A stretch of DNA of 64,000 bases from an uncultured Bacilli bacterium (GTDB taxonomy: Bacteria; Bacillota_I; Bacilli_A; RF39; UBA660). A program made the translations under genes and the position numbers. The notes beneath the pieces are model-generated. The model saw only the letters and a program-made list of their open reading frames with translations. It had not been told where the DNA came from and searched no databases. Of the stretch, positions 7,767-16,635 are shown piece by piece. The stretch is taken from the NCBI GenBank assembly GCA_934141245.1, contig CAKPCB010000001.1, forward strand, positions 175,541-239,540, written 5' to 3'. The first letter of the stretch is position 1. Each line of letters starts with the position of its first letter.

Positions 7767-9995
7767 GTGAAAAAAATAGAATTATTATCTCCTGTTGGAA
7801 ATATTGAATGTTTATATCAAGCTATACATAATGGGTGTGATGCTGTATATTTAGGGGGTAAAAAATTTGGTGCAAGAAACTTTGCTAATAATTTTAATGA
7901 AGAAGAGTTAGTACATGCTATTAAGTATTGTCATTTATATGGTGTTAAAATATATGTAACTGTAAATACAATTATCTTTGATGATGAAGTAGATGAGTTT
8001 TTAGGATATATTAAATTTTTGTATGAAAATAATGTAGATGCAGTTATAATGCAAGATTTAGGAATGATAAAAAGAGTTAGAGAATTATATCCTTCCCTAG
8101 AGATTCATGCTTCTACACAAATGCATAACCATAATGCTGAGGGAGTTAAATTATTAGAAAAACTGGGTGTAAAAAGAGTTGTTTTTGCAAGAGAACTTTC
8201 TATTCAAGAGATTAATAATATACCTACAAATATGGAAAGAGAAGTATTTGTTCATGGTGCATTATGTGTATGTTACTCTGGATGTTGTCTATTTAGTGCG
8301 ATGACAACAAACAGAAGTGGTAATAGGGGTGAATGTGTTGCATCATGTAGATTACCATACTATTTATTAAAAAACGGTAAAAAACAAGACATAGAAGAAA
8401 AATATTTACTTAGTACAAAAGAATTAAATACAATTGACAACATTAATGAATTAATAAAATCTAATATATCAAGTCTAAAAATAGAAGGAAGAATGAAAAG
8501 CCCTGAATATGTTGGATTTATAACAAAATTATATAGAAATGCAATTGATGCATTTTATAATAATAAAGAGTTTAAACTATCAAAAGATGATTTTAATAAA
8601 ATGAAACTTTTATTCAATAGAGAATTTACAAAGGGTTATCTATTTGGTGACTATGGACAAAAACTAATGAATATAAAAAGCCCTAATCATCAAGGACTAG
8701 AGATAGGTAATATAATATATATAGATAAAAATAAAATAAAAATTAACCTTAAAGAGGACTTAAATCAAGAGGATGGTATAAGATTCGTTATTGATAATAA
8801 AGGTATGATAGTGAATAGATTATATAATGAAAAAGGTCTTTTAACTTCATCCGTAAAAAAAGGCAATATTGCAGTAATTGATAATAAAATAGGAATCAAG
8901 CAAAAACAAAATGTTTCAAAAACAATCGATAAATTATTGATTCAAGAGTTAGGTAACTATAATGTCAAGAGGATTCCAATTAATATAGAGATTAAAGCAA
9001 ATGTCAATAAAAAGCTATCTTTAACGATTAGTGACTTAGATGATAATACTGTATCTATAGAGACTTGTACTGTTGAGCAATCTATAAATAGACCTACTAC
9101 ATATGATGATATAAAAAAGCAGATATTAAAACTAGGGAATACACCATTTAAAGAAAATAGGGTAGATATAGAGGTTGATAATAATGTATTTATACCATTA
9201 AAAGACCTAAATGAGATTAGAAGAATTGCAACAGAAAAACTTATAAGTATAAGAGAAAATAGAAAAATAACTGGTAAAGAGAATGTATTCATCTTAGATA
9301 AAAGAAATGTCAATAAAGAAAAATTTAATATTAATGCACTTGTAAGGAATGAAGAACAACTTAAAGCATGTATAAGCAATGATATAGATAACATTTATGT
9401 AACCGATTATACTTTATATAAAAAATATAAAAATAATAATATCTACTATGTATTACCAAGAGTAATTAGTAATTATAGAGAATTTACTGGAGAAAATCTG
9501 CTTGTAAGAGAACTTGGTAGTATAGAAAGGTATAACAGACATAATAACTTGATTAGTGATTATACATTAAATGTTAGTAATAATAGTGCTATAGAATTAT
9601 TAAATAATTTAGGAATAAATAGAATTTGCTTATCTCCAGAAGTAAATATAGACTCTATTTCAAAAACTGAATATAATACTGAAATAGTTGTGTATGGGAA
9701 GTTAGAACTTATGATTACAAAGTATTGCATTCTTAATATGTTAATAAATAAAGATAATAAGAAATGCAATATATGTAAAAATGATAACTATTCTCTTATG
9801 GATGAAAAGGGTAGAATATATAGTATTAAAAATGAAAACTGTATTAATATCATCTATGACTATAAAAATGTTAATTTAAGTGACAGTTTATACAAAATAA
9901 GGAAAAAGGTAAACAATATAAGATTAAACTTTTTAGATGAAAATCAGGATCAAGTGATAGAGATTATAAAAAAAATTAGGGGTAACATTGTATGA
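7767..9995 (+). CDS. Large U32-family protein with C-terminal extension (DUF3656-like)
   Basis: The 742-residue protein has an N-terminal U32 domain (about 1-320): KIELLSPVGNIECLYQAIHNG, CDAVYLGGKKFGARNFANNF, EVFVHGALCVCYSGCCLFSA and GNRGECVASCRLPY. The cysteine-rich segment resembles that of U32 proteins now linked to RNA hydroxylation (RlhA, TrhP), so 'peptidase' may be a misnomer. A long C-terminal region (about 330-742) matches the extended YhbU/DUF3656 type. GTG 7767 is chosen for its GGTGATT site. It sits between ylbE and ylbF and overlaps ylbF by 4 bases (ATGA). Confidence 0.8.
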   Translation: MKKIELLSPVGNIECLYQAIHNGCDAVYLGGKKFGARNFANNFNEEELVHAIKYCHLYGVKIYVTVNTIIFDDEVDEFLGYIKFLYENNVDAVIMQDLGMIKRVRELYPSLEIHASTQMHNHNAEGVKLLEKLGVKRVVFARELSIQEINNIPTNMEREVFVHGALCVCYSGCCLFSAMTTNRSGNRGECVASCRLPYYLLKNGKKQDIEEKYLLSTKELNTIDNINELIKSNISSLKIEGRMKSPEYVGFITKLYRNAIDAFYNNKEFKLSKDDFNKMKLLFNREFTKGYLFGDYGQKLMNIKSPNHQGLEIGNIIYIDKNKIKINLKEDLNQEDGIRFVIDNKGMIVNRLYNEKGLLTSSVKKGNIAVIDNKIGIKQKQNVSKTIDKLLIQELGNYNVKRIPINIEIKANVNKKLSLTISDLDDNTVSIETCTVEQSINRPTTYDDIKKQILKLGNTPFKENRVDIEVDNNVFIPLKDLNEIRRIATEKLISIRENRKITGKENVFILDKRNVNKEKFNINALVRNEEQLKACISNDIDNIYVTDYTLYKKYKNNNIYYVLPRVISNYREFTGENLLVRELGSIERYNRHNNLISDYTLNVSNNSAIELLNNLGINRICLSPEVNIDSISKTEYNTEIVVYGKLELMITKYCILNMLINKDNKKCNICKNDNYSLMDEKGRIYSIKNENCINIIYDYKNVNLSDSLYKIRKKVNNIRLNFLDENQDQVIEIIKKIRGNIV

Positions 9996-10297
9996 GTGAT
10001 GAGATAAATAATAAATTAAATGAATTAATTGATTCCATTGATAATAATGAAAGTGTTATTAAAATGAAAAGATTAAAAGAAGATATGTATAATGATCAAA
10101 ACTTAAAAGAGTTATTAGATAAATTTAGAAATTTAGATAATACATATACAGATGAATATATTAATCTTAAAAAAGAAATTTTAAGTAATCCAACTGTGAA
10201 GGAATATAAAGAGTTGGAAAATCAACTTTATTTTACGGTTCTTGAAATAAACAAAAGATTAAACACATTAATAGATAGAAAGAAGTGTTCTTTGTGA
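9992..10297 (+). CDS. ylbF: YlbF/RicF-family regulatory protein
   Basis: This 101-residue, wholly helical protein matches the YlbF/YmcA family: MKRLKEDMYNDQNLKELLDKF, then NPTVKEYKELENQLYFTVLE and a final helix. In Bacillus, RicF (YlbF) acts with RicA and RicT in a complex that affects RNase Y-dependent mRNA processing, competence and sporulation. The cysteines that bind iron-sulfur clusters in the Bacillus complex are not evident, apart from one Cys near the end. It overlaps the U32 gene by ATGA and rsmD by GTGA, so all three are translationally coupled. Confidence 0.8.
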   Translation: MSDEINNKLNELIDSIDNNESVIKMKRLKEDMYNDQNLKELLDKFRNLDNTYTDEYINLKKEILSNPTVKEYKELENQLYFTVLEINKRLNTLIDRKKCSL

Positions 10298-10842
10298 AAA
10301 TAATAAGTGGATTTTTAAAAGGTAGAAACATAATCGGATTTAATATAGAAGGTACTAGACCAACAATGGATAGAGTTAAAGAATCTGTATTTGGAAGCAT
10401 ACAAAATTATGTTAAGGATGCAATTGTATTAGATTTGTTTGCTGGGAGTGGAAATCTAGGAATAGAAGCTATAAGTAATGGTGCAAAAGAAGTTTATTTT
10501 AATGATATAAAAAAAGATTCTATAAAGGTTATAAACTCAAATATTGAAAACTTTAATATTAAAAATAAATCCAATGTTTTAAATTTTGATTATAATAAAT
10601 GTTTAGATTATCTTAAAAGTCAAAATGTTAAATTTAATATAGTGTTTTTAGATCCCCCATATAAAGATTTTGTTTTAAATGAAGTTATCGATTATATGTT
10701 AAAAAATGATATGCTTTTAGAAAATGCAATAATAGTTTGTGAAGTTAATAAAAATTATTTAAATGATTATAAGGAATTATTGATTAAAAAATCAAAAAAG
10801 TATGGTGATAAGCAAGTTGTAATATATGAAAAAACATTGTAA
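10294..10842 (+). CDS. rsmD: 16S rRNA (guanine966-N2)-methyltransferase
   Basis: The 182-residue SAM-dependent enzyme has the RsmD start (KIISGFLKGRNI), the TRPTMDRVKESVF box, motif I DLFAGSGNLGIEAISNGA, and the catalytic DPPY (FLDPPYKD). It methylates G966 of 16S rRNA. The GTG start is fixed by a GTGA overlap with ylbF. In Bacillus rsmD (ylbH) likewise follows ylbF; coaD (ylbI), which often comes next, is absent here. Confidence 0.95.
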   Translation: MKIISGFLKGRNIIGFNIEGTRPTMDRVKESVFGSIQNYVKDAIVLDLFAGSGNLGIEAISNGAKEVYFNDIKKDSIKVINSNIENFNIKNKSNVLNFDYNKCLDYLKSQNVKFNIVFLDPPYKDFVLNEVIDYMLKNDMLLENAIIVCEVNKNYLNDYKELLIKKSKKYGDKQVVIYEKTL

Positions 10843-10860
10843 AACTAGTTACAATGTTTT
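10831..10860 (+). terminator. Hairpin terminator after rsmD
   Basis: AAAACATTGTAA (10831-10842) pairs perfectly with TTACAATGTTTT (10849-10860), a 12-bp stem with a 6-base loop that overlaps the rsmD stop. The T tract is only the stem's own TTTT. Confidence 0.6.
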
Positions 10861-10882
10861 ATAATGATCATAGGTGAAGAAT

Positions 10883-11128
10883 ATGAAGTTAAATAAAAAG
10901 GGTTTTGCTATATCTACTATTTTATATGGATTACTTGCTTTAATTATTTTATTAATAATGTTAATTTTTGCAGTTATGCGTTCTAATAACACAAATAATA
11001 AAGAGCTTGGTGAGCAAATTGAAAATGAATTATCTGAAAATAGAGAGTGTAGAATATGTAAAAATAATTCAGATGATCCTAAATCAGAATGTCATTATGT
11101 TTGCCCACCATTAGAAACTTCAAAATAG
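10883..11128 (+). CDS. Small prepilin-like membrane protein
   Basis: The 81-residue protein starts MKLNKKGFAISTILYGLL, a short basic leader followed by Gly-Phe and a 20-residue hydrophobic helix, the layout of a type IV prepilin/pseudopilin. The Glu at position 5 after the Gly is missing. The C-terminus has four cysteines in CRICKN and CHYVC. ATG 10883 follows an AGGTGAAG site. No pilus assembly gene is nearby, so this may simply be a small anchored protein. Its 3' end overlaps the convergent sensor-kinase gene by 34 bases. Confidence 0.5.
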   Translation: MKLNKKGFAISTILYGLLALIILLIMLIFAVMRSNNTNNKELGEQIENELSENRECRICKNNSDDPKSECHYVCPPLETSK

Positions 11129-12492
11129 AATGTGCTACCTTTGCTATTAGAAATAACACCATATTTATAATTATGTAATTCAAATATATTTTTTACTATG
11201 GATAAACCAAGACCGGTTCCAATCATATTTCTTTTATGCTTTTTGTTGCTTTTATAATATTTGTCCCAGATGAGATTTATCTCTTCTTTTTTTATACCTT
11301 TCCCTGTATCAGTTATTTCAATTCTTACTTTATTTTTTGTTTGATTAATATTTATGATTACTTTTTTATCATCACCAGTATAGTTAATTGCATTATTAAT
11401 TAGATTATATAAAACTTGTTCTATTTTTTTCTTATCTGCACTAATAATTATTTCATCCTTATTAGTATTAAATATAAATTTATATTCTTCAGTAAAAGTA
11501 AATATTTTGTATCTATTAATTATTACTTTTGTTAAGTTTACTATATCAAAGTCTTCAATATTTTTTTCATATAGTTTTGATTGCATCACTGATAAATCTA
11601 GTATATCTCCAACTAATAAATTTAATCTATCAACTTCTTCAATTATTACATTTAAATTTTCTTCTCTTTTTTTCTTGTCTTTATATGTTATATCTCTAAC
11701 CATTTCCGAGTATGCCTTAATCATTGTAAGCGGAGTTTTTAAATCATGTGAAACATTTGCAAGAAGTTCTCTTCTTAATTCATCTGTTTTAGATAGTTCA
11801 TCTTTTGCATAGTTTAGGGTAGAGGTAAGTTCTTGAATTTCACATATATTACTATTTGATTCAAATGTTTCATCATATTTACCATCTGCTACCTTATGTG
11901 CCGATAAGTTTAATGCTTCAATTGGCTTTGATAGTTTTTTAGATATAAATGATGCGATTAAAATTGACAATAGTAATATTACAAAAGATACTATTATAAA
12001 CTGATTTTTTAAAATTGTAACAGTAGAATCAGTTGGCTCTATAGTAGTATTTAGAAAAAAGTATGTATCATCAATTACAAAGGCATATACTTTATTTTTA
12101 ATATTATATTTTTTTATATCTGAAGTAAATAATATATCTTTGTTTTCATTCTTTATTAACTCATTCTTATAATTGTTGACATCACTTATAGGTACACAAC
12201 TTTTATTCATATTATTATTGTATGAAAAGAGTGTATCATTTTCTAAAATGTTTATACATATCCCTTTTTCAAATAAAATTTTATTGAGTGTATCCGAAAT
12301 ATCACTGTTTTTATCATATTTTTCTTTTATGATTAATGCTGCTAACTTGATATCTTTAGTTTTAAACCATTCATAGTATTTATCCAAAAATAAAATTTGA
12401 AATATCCAAAGAAATGATAATATTAAGATTGAAAATATTGCTAAGTAGGCCCATATAGTATTTTTCAATGTAACGTTTTTACTTGATTTCAA
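11095..12492 (-). CDS. Sensor histidine kinase
   Basis: The 465-residue membrane kinase has two transmembrane helices (about 12-35 and 165-187) flanking an extracellular sensor domain, a HAMP-like segment, and the H box LLANVSHDLKTPLTMIKAYSE (His near residue 249). The N box NLINNAINY, G1 DTGKGI and G2 GTGLGLSIVK follow. It should autophosphorylate and pass phosphate to the response regulator encoded just upstream, whose 3' end it overlaps by 14 bases. The start is TTG. The sensor domain is not recognised, so the signal is unknown; the lipoprotein and coiled-coil genes nearby suggest the envelope. Confidence 0.92.
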   Translation of the reverse strand: MKSSKNVTLKNTIWAYLAIFSILILSFLWIFQILFLDKYYEWFKTKDIKLAALIIKEKYDKNSDISDTLNKILFEKGICINILENDTLFSYNNNMNKSCVPISDVNNYKNELIKNENKDILFTSDIKKYNIKNKVYAFVIDDTYFFLNTTIEPTDSTVTILKNQFIIVSFVILLLSILIASFISKKLSKPIEALNLSAHKVADGKYDETFESNSNICEIQELTSTLNYAKDELSKTDELRRELLANVSHDLKTPLTMIKAYSEMVRDITYKDKKKREENLNVIIEEVDRLNLLVGDILDLSVMQSKLYEKNIEDFDIVNLTKVIINRYKIFTFTEEYKFIFNTNKDEIIISADKKKIEQVLYNLINNAINYTGDDKKVIININQTKNKVRIEITDTGKGIKKEEINLIWDKYYKSNKKHKRNMIGTGLGLSIVKNIFELHNYKYGVISNSKGSTFYFEVSNGGQT

Positions 12493-13141
12493 GTTTATAT
12501 CCCAAACTTCTCACAGTAACTATTAAATTTCTATATTTGCCTAGACTATTTCTTAACATTTTAATATGAGTATCAATGGTTCTATAATCACCATAGAAAT
12601 CATATCCCCAAATTTTGTTCAATAGGGTTTCTCTTGAAATTGCAATATTTTTATTTTTGATAAAATATGATAATAATTCAAATTCCTTTGGCGTCACTTT
12701 TATTTCTTTATCATCTATAGTGATTACATGCCCCATAAAGTCAACTTTTAGTGTTTCGTATGTAAAGCATTCAATTAAATTTTTGTCATTTCTTCTTAGT
12801 ATTGCTTTAACTCTAGCAACCAATTCTTTTGGAGAAAATGGTTTCGCTAAGAAATCATCTATTCCCAAGTCGAATCCAAGAAGCTTATCATATTCTTCGC
12901 TTCTAGCAGATAGGATTATTGTAGGAATAACTTTATTTTTTCTTATTTCCTTATATGCGGTATATCCATCCATGTTTGGCATCATTATATCTAATATTAT
13001 TAAATCTATATTGTTTTCTTCTGCTAATTTTACTGCTTCAACACCATCTTTAGCTTCTATTACTTCATAATTTTCATTTATGAGATATTCTCTTATTACA
13101 TCTCTAATTAGTTTTTCATCATCTACAACAAGAATTTTCAT
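12479..13141 (-). CDS. OmpR/PhoB-family response regulator
   Basis: The 220-residue protein has a receiver domain, with DDEK acidic residues near the N-terminus, the phosphoacceptor in LIILDIMMPNMDGY and the LSA/KPF switch residues (ILSARSEE, LAKPFSPKELVARV). A winged-helix DNA-binding domain follows (KVTPKEFELLSYFIKN and DYRTIDTHIKMLRNSLG). ATG 13141 follows a GGAGG site; the frame extends four codons upstream only. It is the partner of the kinase that overlaps its 3' end. Confidence 0.95.
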   Translation of the reverse strand: MKILVVDDEKLIRDVIREYLINENYEVIEAKDGVEAVKLAEENNIDLIILDIMMPNMDGYTAYKEIRKNKVIPTIILSARSEEYDKLLGFDLGIDDFLAKPFSPKELVARVKAILRRNDKNLIECFTYETLKVDFMGHVITIDDKEIKVTPKEFELLSYFIKNKNIAISRETLLNKIWGYDFYGDYRTIDTHIKMLRNSLGKYRNLIVTVRSLGYKLEIK

Positions 13142-13197
13142 AACTACCTCCAATAATTATTATACATAATAATGTGTTCTTTTTGTGAAAAAAAAGA

Positions 13198-14658
13198 TTA
13201 GGTAGCATTTTTTTTAAGTGCTTCTAATCTCTTTACTTTTGTATTATTTTTAACTAAAGTTTTGTCAAATTCTTTTTTGTTTTCTGTTGCGATATCTTTT
13301 TGTTCATTAAGTTTTTTTGCCATATCATCTATATTATTAATTAATTTACTGTATTCAGGAATTAAACCTTCATATTCTTCTAAATCTTTTTTGAATTTTT
13401 CTTTTAATGCTGAAATTCCACCTTGAGCTTTATCAATTTGGTTTATCATTGAATCAACATCTTTTATTGATTGTCTTATAGAATTAAAATAATCTGTATA
13501 GCTAACACTTATTACTTCTTTTTGTTTTTCCTCTACATTTACTATGTTAGTCATTGCACTAAATGCACTTAAAATTAATGAGGTTTTTAAAATCATACCA
13601 GTAGGAGTAGGGGGGATTTTTTTTGACGCTGTATAAAGTATTGTGGCTTCCATAAATTTTGATAAGTCTAGTGTTCTTTTTGACTCTGTTTCAATTCTTT
13701 TTGAAATCTTTTCTGAGTTATTAATTTTATACTGTAAATCCTTTAATATTTTATCTTGGGCTTTAGTAAAACTTTCTATATCTTTTTCAACTTTCTCAGT
13801 ATTTTCATATTCTTTCTTTAATAATTCAAAATTGTCATCTCTAATATTTAAACTTTCTTTTTTTTCATCCGTATCTTTTTTTACTTTATCTATATTTTTT
13901 TCTACAAGTAGTATTGTTTCAATAACTCCAATATATTCATTTATTACTTTTATATCATTATTTATTTCTTCAGTTTTTATAACTTCTTTATCACTTATAC
14001 TAATTTTATATTCTTTTAGCATTTTATAAATAATTTCTTCATCTATTTCATAATTTTTCTTAGATTTATTTAATGCATTTTCATACCTTTTCTTTATTTT
14101 TTCAAATTTTCTAAGTAAATCGTCTAATTTCTCTTTTAATAATTCTACTTCTTTAATTTCAAATTTTTCCTCAGTTTTTTGACTTATAACATCAATTTCG
14201 AATTTTATATTGTCAAGTTCATGTTGATCTACACGTATTATTCTTTCAATAGCGTTTATAACAGAAATCTCTAGTTCTGGCTCTTCTATAGATTCTTCAA
14301 ATTCATCAACTTCTTTTGATGTTTGTGGAGTTAAAATTTCTTCTTTTGATTCAGTTTCTTTTTCTTTAATTATAGTTGTATCAATTGTTACATCATTGTT
14401 TTCTTTATTTCTTATTTCTTCTTTATCTACTGTTTGTTTTTCTTCTACATTAGAGGTTGGAGGAGTAGGGATAACCCTTACTTTTTCTTCCTTAATGGCG
14501 GTATCTATACTTATATTATTTTCCTTTTTTATATCCTTATTAGTACCTAATATAACTTTTTTTGGTTTTTCTTCTATATGTTGTTCATTATTTTCTTTTT
14601 TATTATTAAATATTTTATAATATTTTCTAAAAAAGTTAGATTTATCATTAACAGCCAC
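13198..14658 (-). CDS. Large coiled-coil protein
   Basis: I do not recognise this 486-residue protein. After a basic N-terminus (NDKSNFFRKYYKIFNNKKEN) comes a Glu/Pro/Thr-rich low-complexity region to about residue 125. Long heptad-rich helices follow. A moderately hydrophobic segment at about 345-370 (PPTPTGMILKTSLILSAFSA) interrupts them and could touch or cross the membrane, and another coiled coil ends the protein. The start is GTG, two bases after the lipoprotein stop, so the genes are co-transcribed. A cytoskeletal or envelope-scaffold role would be speculation. Confidence 0.6.
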   Translation of the reverse strand: MAVNDKSNFFRKYYKIFNNKKENNEQHIEEKPKKVILGTNKDIKKENNISIDTAIKEEKVRVIPTPPTSNVEEKQTVDKEEIRNKENNDVTIDTTIIKEKETESKEEILTPQTSKEVDEFEESIEEPELEISVINAIERIIRVDQHELDNIKFEIDVISQKTEEKFEIKEVELLKEKLDDLLRKFEKIKKRYENALNKSKKNYEIDEEIIYKMLKEYKISISDKEVIKTEEINNDIKVINEYIGVIETILLVEKNIDKVKKDTDEKKESLNIRDDNFELLKKEYENTEKVEKDIESFTKAQDKILKDLQYKINNSEKISKRIETESKRTLDLSKFMEATILYTASKKIPPTPTGMILKTSLILSAFSAMTNIVNVEEKQKEVISVSYTDYFNSIRQSIKDVDSMINQIDKAQGGISALKEKFKKDLEEYEGLIPEYSKLINNIDDMAKKLNEQKDIATENKKEFDKTLVKNNTKVKRLEALKKNAT

Positions 14659-14660
14659 TT

Positions 14661-15524
14661 TTACTCAATCCCTTTTTTTAATAATTCAATATTTTGTTTC
14701 ATAAGAGTTATATAGTCTTCTTTATTATCTCTTTGTTCATCAGTTATATTATCTATTTTATCTATAGTTAATGATGTTATTTTCTTATCACTTTTAAGTT
14801 GCTCAAATATTTTACTTTCTTTATCATTTTCTAATATATAGATATATTTTATAGAATTATTATCTATTAATTTTTTTACTTTTGCTATGTTATTTTCTGT
14901 TTCTGTTGTATCATCTATAAATATAACATCAAATCCATATTTATTTAAATATTGTAATGATTTGGATGCTACTACAATAGTTTTATTTTTGGCATTCTCA
15001 CTTAATAGCTTTATATCTGCATCTAGTTCTGATAATTCAACTTTTAATTCTTCATATGAAGAGTTTATTTCATCCTTTATATATTTACTATCAATTAATT
15101 CAGATAAACTATTCTTTATGTTTTGACTTATCATTAATAGGTTAGATGGATTTAACCAAAGTTCTTCAATTCCATATTGAAATTCCATTCCAAAGTTTGC
15201 ATCCATTATTAATATATCTTTATTCTTATTTAAAAGTTTTAGTGCTATGTCTCTATCAGTAGTTAAACCATTATATATAAATAAATCCTGCTTGCTAAAA
15301 TCTTTATATTCTTTTGATGATATTTTATATTCTTGTATATTGATTCCATCTGGGTATATTGAATTAATAACAGAATTTTCACCATATAATCTTGTTGAAA
15401 TATATTCAAGTGGATATACTGTAGTTATAATATTTATACCCTCCATATTATCCCTTTTAAAGCAACCAGCAAATATTAATACACAAGTAATAATTAGTAA
15501 AAACGTTTTAATCTTATTTTTCAT
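14661..15524 (-). CDS. ZnuA/AdcA-like lipoprotein lacking all histidines
   Basis: The 287-residue protein has a lipoprotein signal with lipobox IFAGC (Cys21). Its fold resembles metal ABC-transporter solute-binding proteins (cluster A-1/TroA): INIITTVYPLEYISTRLYG, then YPDGINIQEYKIS, LFIYNG, ELWLNPSNLLMI and a long linking helix. In ZnuA-type proteins the second and third segments carry the metal-binding His (as in PHDYEPS and HVWLDP). Here those are Gln and Glu, and the protein has no histidine at all. Zinc binding by the usual site is impossible. ATG 15524 has an AAAGGAGAG site. No permease or ATPase gene is adjacent. Confidence 0.7.
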   Translation of the reverse strand: MKNKIKTFLLIITCVLIFAGCFKRDNMEGINIITTVYPLEYISTRLYGENSVINSIYPDGINIQEYKISSKEYKDFSKQDLFIYNGLTTDRDIALKLLNKNKDILIMDANFGMEFQYGIEELWLNPSNLLMISQNIKNSLSELIDSKYIKDEINSSYEELKVELSELDADIKLLSENAKNKTIVVASKSLQYLNKYGFDVIFIDDTTETENNIAKVKKLIDNNSIKYIYILENDKESKIFEQLKSDKKITSLTIDKIDNITDEQRDNKEDYITLMKQNIELLKKGIE

Positions 15525-15744
15525 ATTTCTCTCCTTTGATTGGTACAGGATCAAATCCTCCTTTAAAAAAAGGATTACACCTTAATATTCTTTTTATTGT
15601 TAAATACCATCCCTTAAAAAAACCATAAGTATTTATTGCTTCTAATGCATAATCAGAACAAGTAGGAATATATTTACAATTAAAGTGAGTTGATATTGGA
15701 ATTATTTTGTATTTTTTTATCAAAAATATTGATAACCTCTTCAT
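15514..15744 (-). CDS. yidD: Membrane protein insertion efficiency factor YidD
   Basis: The 76-residue protein contains the YidD core: HFNCKYIPTCSDYALEAINTYG, then GWYLTIKRILRCNPF and GGFDPVP. YidD is a small amphipathic protein at the inner face of the membrane that helps YidC-dependent insertion. ATG 15744 has a GGGTGAT site; the frame stays open upstream to 15789. It overlaps the lipoprotein gene by 11 bases and is the first gene of the minus-strand operon running to the sensor kinase. yidC and rnpA are not in the window. Confidence 0.93.
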   Translation of the reverse strand: MKRLSIFLIKKYKIIPISTHFNCKYIPTCSDYALEAINTYGFFKGWYLTIKRILRCNPFFKGGFDPVPIKGEKYEK

Positions 15745-15814
15745 ATCATCACCCGGTAATATTTTACTATTAAATGTAGATTTTATCAATAAGTATTAAA
15801 AATTAATTATAAAA

Positions 15815-15844
15815 TTGGACATTAAATAGTTGTTTTGATATAAT
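15815..15844 (+). promoter_or_regulatory. Promoter upstream of rnc
   Basis: -35 TTGGAC (15815-15820) and -10 TATAAT (15839-15844) with an 18-base spacer. It drives rightward transcription and lies back to back with the yidD operon. Confidence 0.65.
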
Positions 15845-15889
15845 GCATATATGGAAGGATGGTGCATCAAGTACTATACTTGAAAGAAT

Positions 15890-16555
15890 ATGAAAGAATT
15901 ATTTAAAAGATTAGATATTGAACCTAAAAATTTAGCGTTATATAAAACTGCATTTTCTCATTCTTCTTATGTAAATGAACATCATTTAAAAAGTGATTAT
16001 GAAAGATTAGAGTTCTTAGGAGATGCGGTATTAGAATTAGTAATGAGTGATTACCTATATAATAAAATAGAAATATCTGAGGGTGAAATGACTAAGTTAA
16101 GAGCTAGTTATGTTTGTGAAAATGCATTATATGAATATTCTAAAGACTTAAATTTAAGTAATTATATACGAGTTGGCCATGGTGAAGAAATAGATGGTGG
16201 AAGGTATAAAAAAGTTATTCTGGCAGATATATTTGAGTCATTAATGGGAGCTATATACTTAGATTTGGGCTTTGATGTAGTTAGAAGAGTAATAGGAAGT
16301 ATTATTATTCCTTACTTTGAGGACCCAAATATAACTTTCTTTAGTGATTACAAATCTGCTTTACAAGAATATATTCAAACTAAACAAAAAAGTTTAGAAT
16401 ATGAGGTAATTCAAGAAGAGGGACCCTCTCATAATAAGTTATTTACTACAGTAGTAAAAATTGATGGTATTGTATATGGAAAGGGAAGTGCAGGCTCTAA
16501 AAAAGAAGCTGAACAAGAAGCTGCGCGAGATGCACTAAAAATACTTGCTAAGTAG
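15890..16555 (+). CDS. rnc: Ribonuclease III
   Basis: The 221-residue endonuclease cleaves double-stranded RNA, including rRNA precursors. The catalytic domain has the signature YERLEFLGDAVLELVMSDYL (metal-binding Glu/Asp) and the second acidic site ILADIFESLMGAIYLD. A double-stranded-RNA-binding domain follows from about residue 150 (SDYKSALQEYIQTKQ, then GSAGSKKEAEQEAARDAL). The ribosome site (TTGAAAGAAT) is weak. acpP, its usual upstream neighbour, is absent; the RNase J gene comes next from its own promoter. Confidence 0.97.
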   Translation: MKELFKRLDIEPKNLALYKTAFSHSSYVNEHHLKSDYERLEFLGDAVLELVMSDYLYNKIEISEGEMTKLRASYVCENALYEYSKDLNLSNYIRVGHGEEIDGGRYKKVILADIFESLMGAIYLDLGFDVVRRVIGSIIIPYFEDPNITFFSDYKSALQEYIQTKQKSLEYEVIQEEGPSHNKLFTTVVKIDGIVYGKGSAGSKKEAEQEAARDALKILAK

Positions 16556-16568
16556 AAAAATAATATAG

Positions 16569-16597
16569 TTGAAAAAATGGAAAAGATTTGGTATAAT
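16569..16597 (+). promoter_or_regulatory. Promoter upstream of the RNase J paralogue
   Basis: -35 TTGAAA (16569-16574) and -10 TATAAT (16592-16597) with a 17-base spacer, 39 bases before the ATG. Confidence 0.7.
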
Positions 16598-16635
16598 GAG
16601 CTAGGTCTTTTTCTTTAAATATGAAAGGAGAAAAA

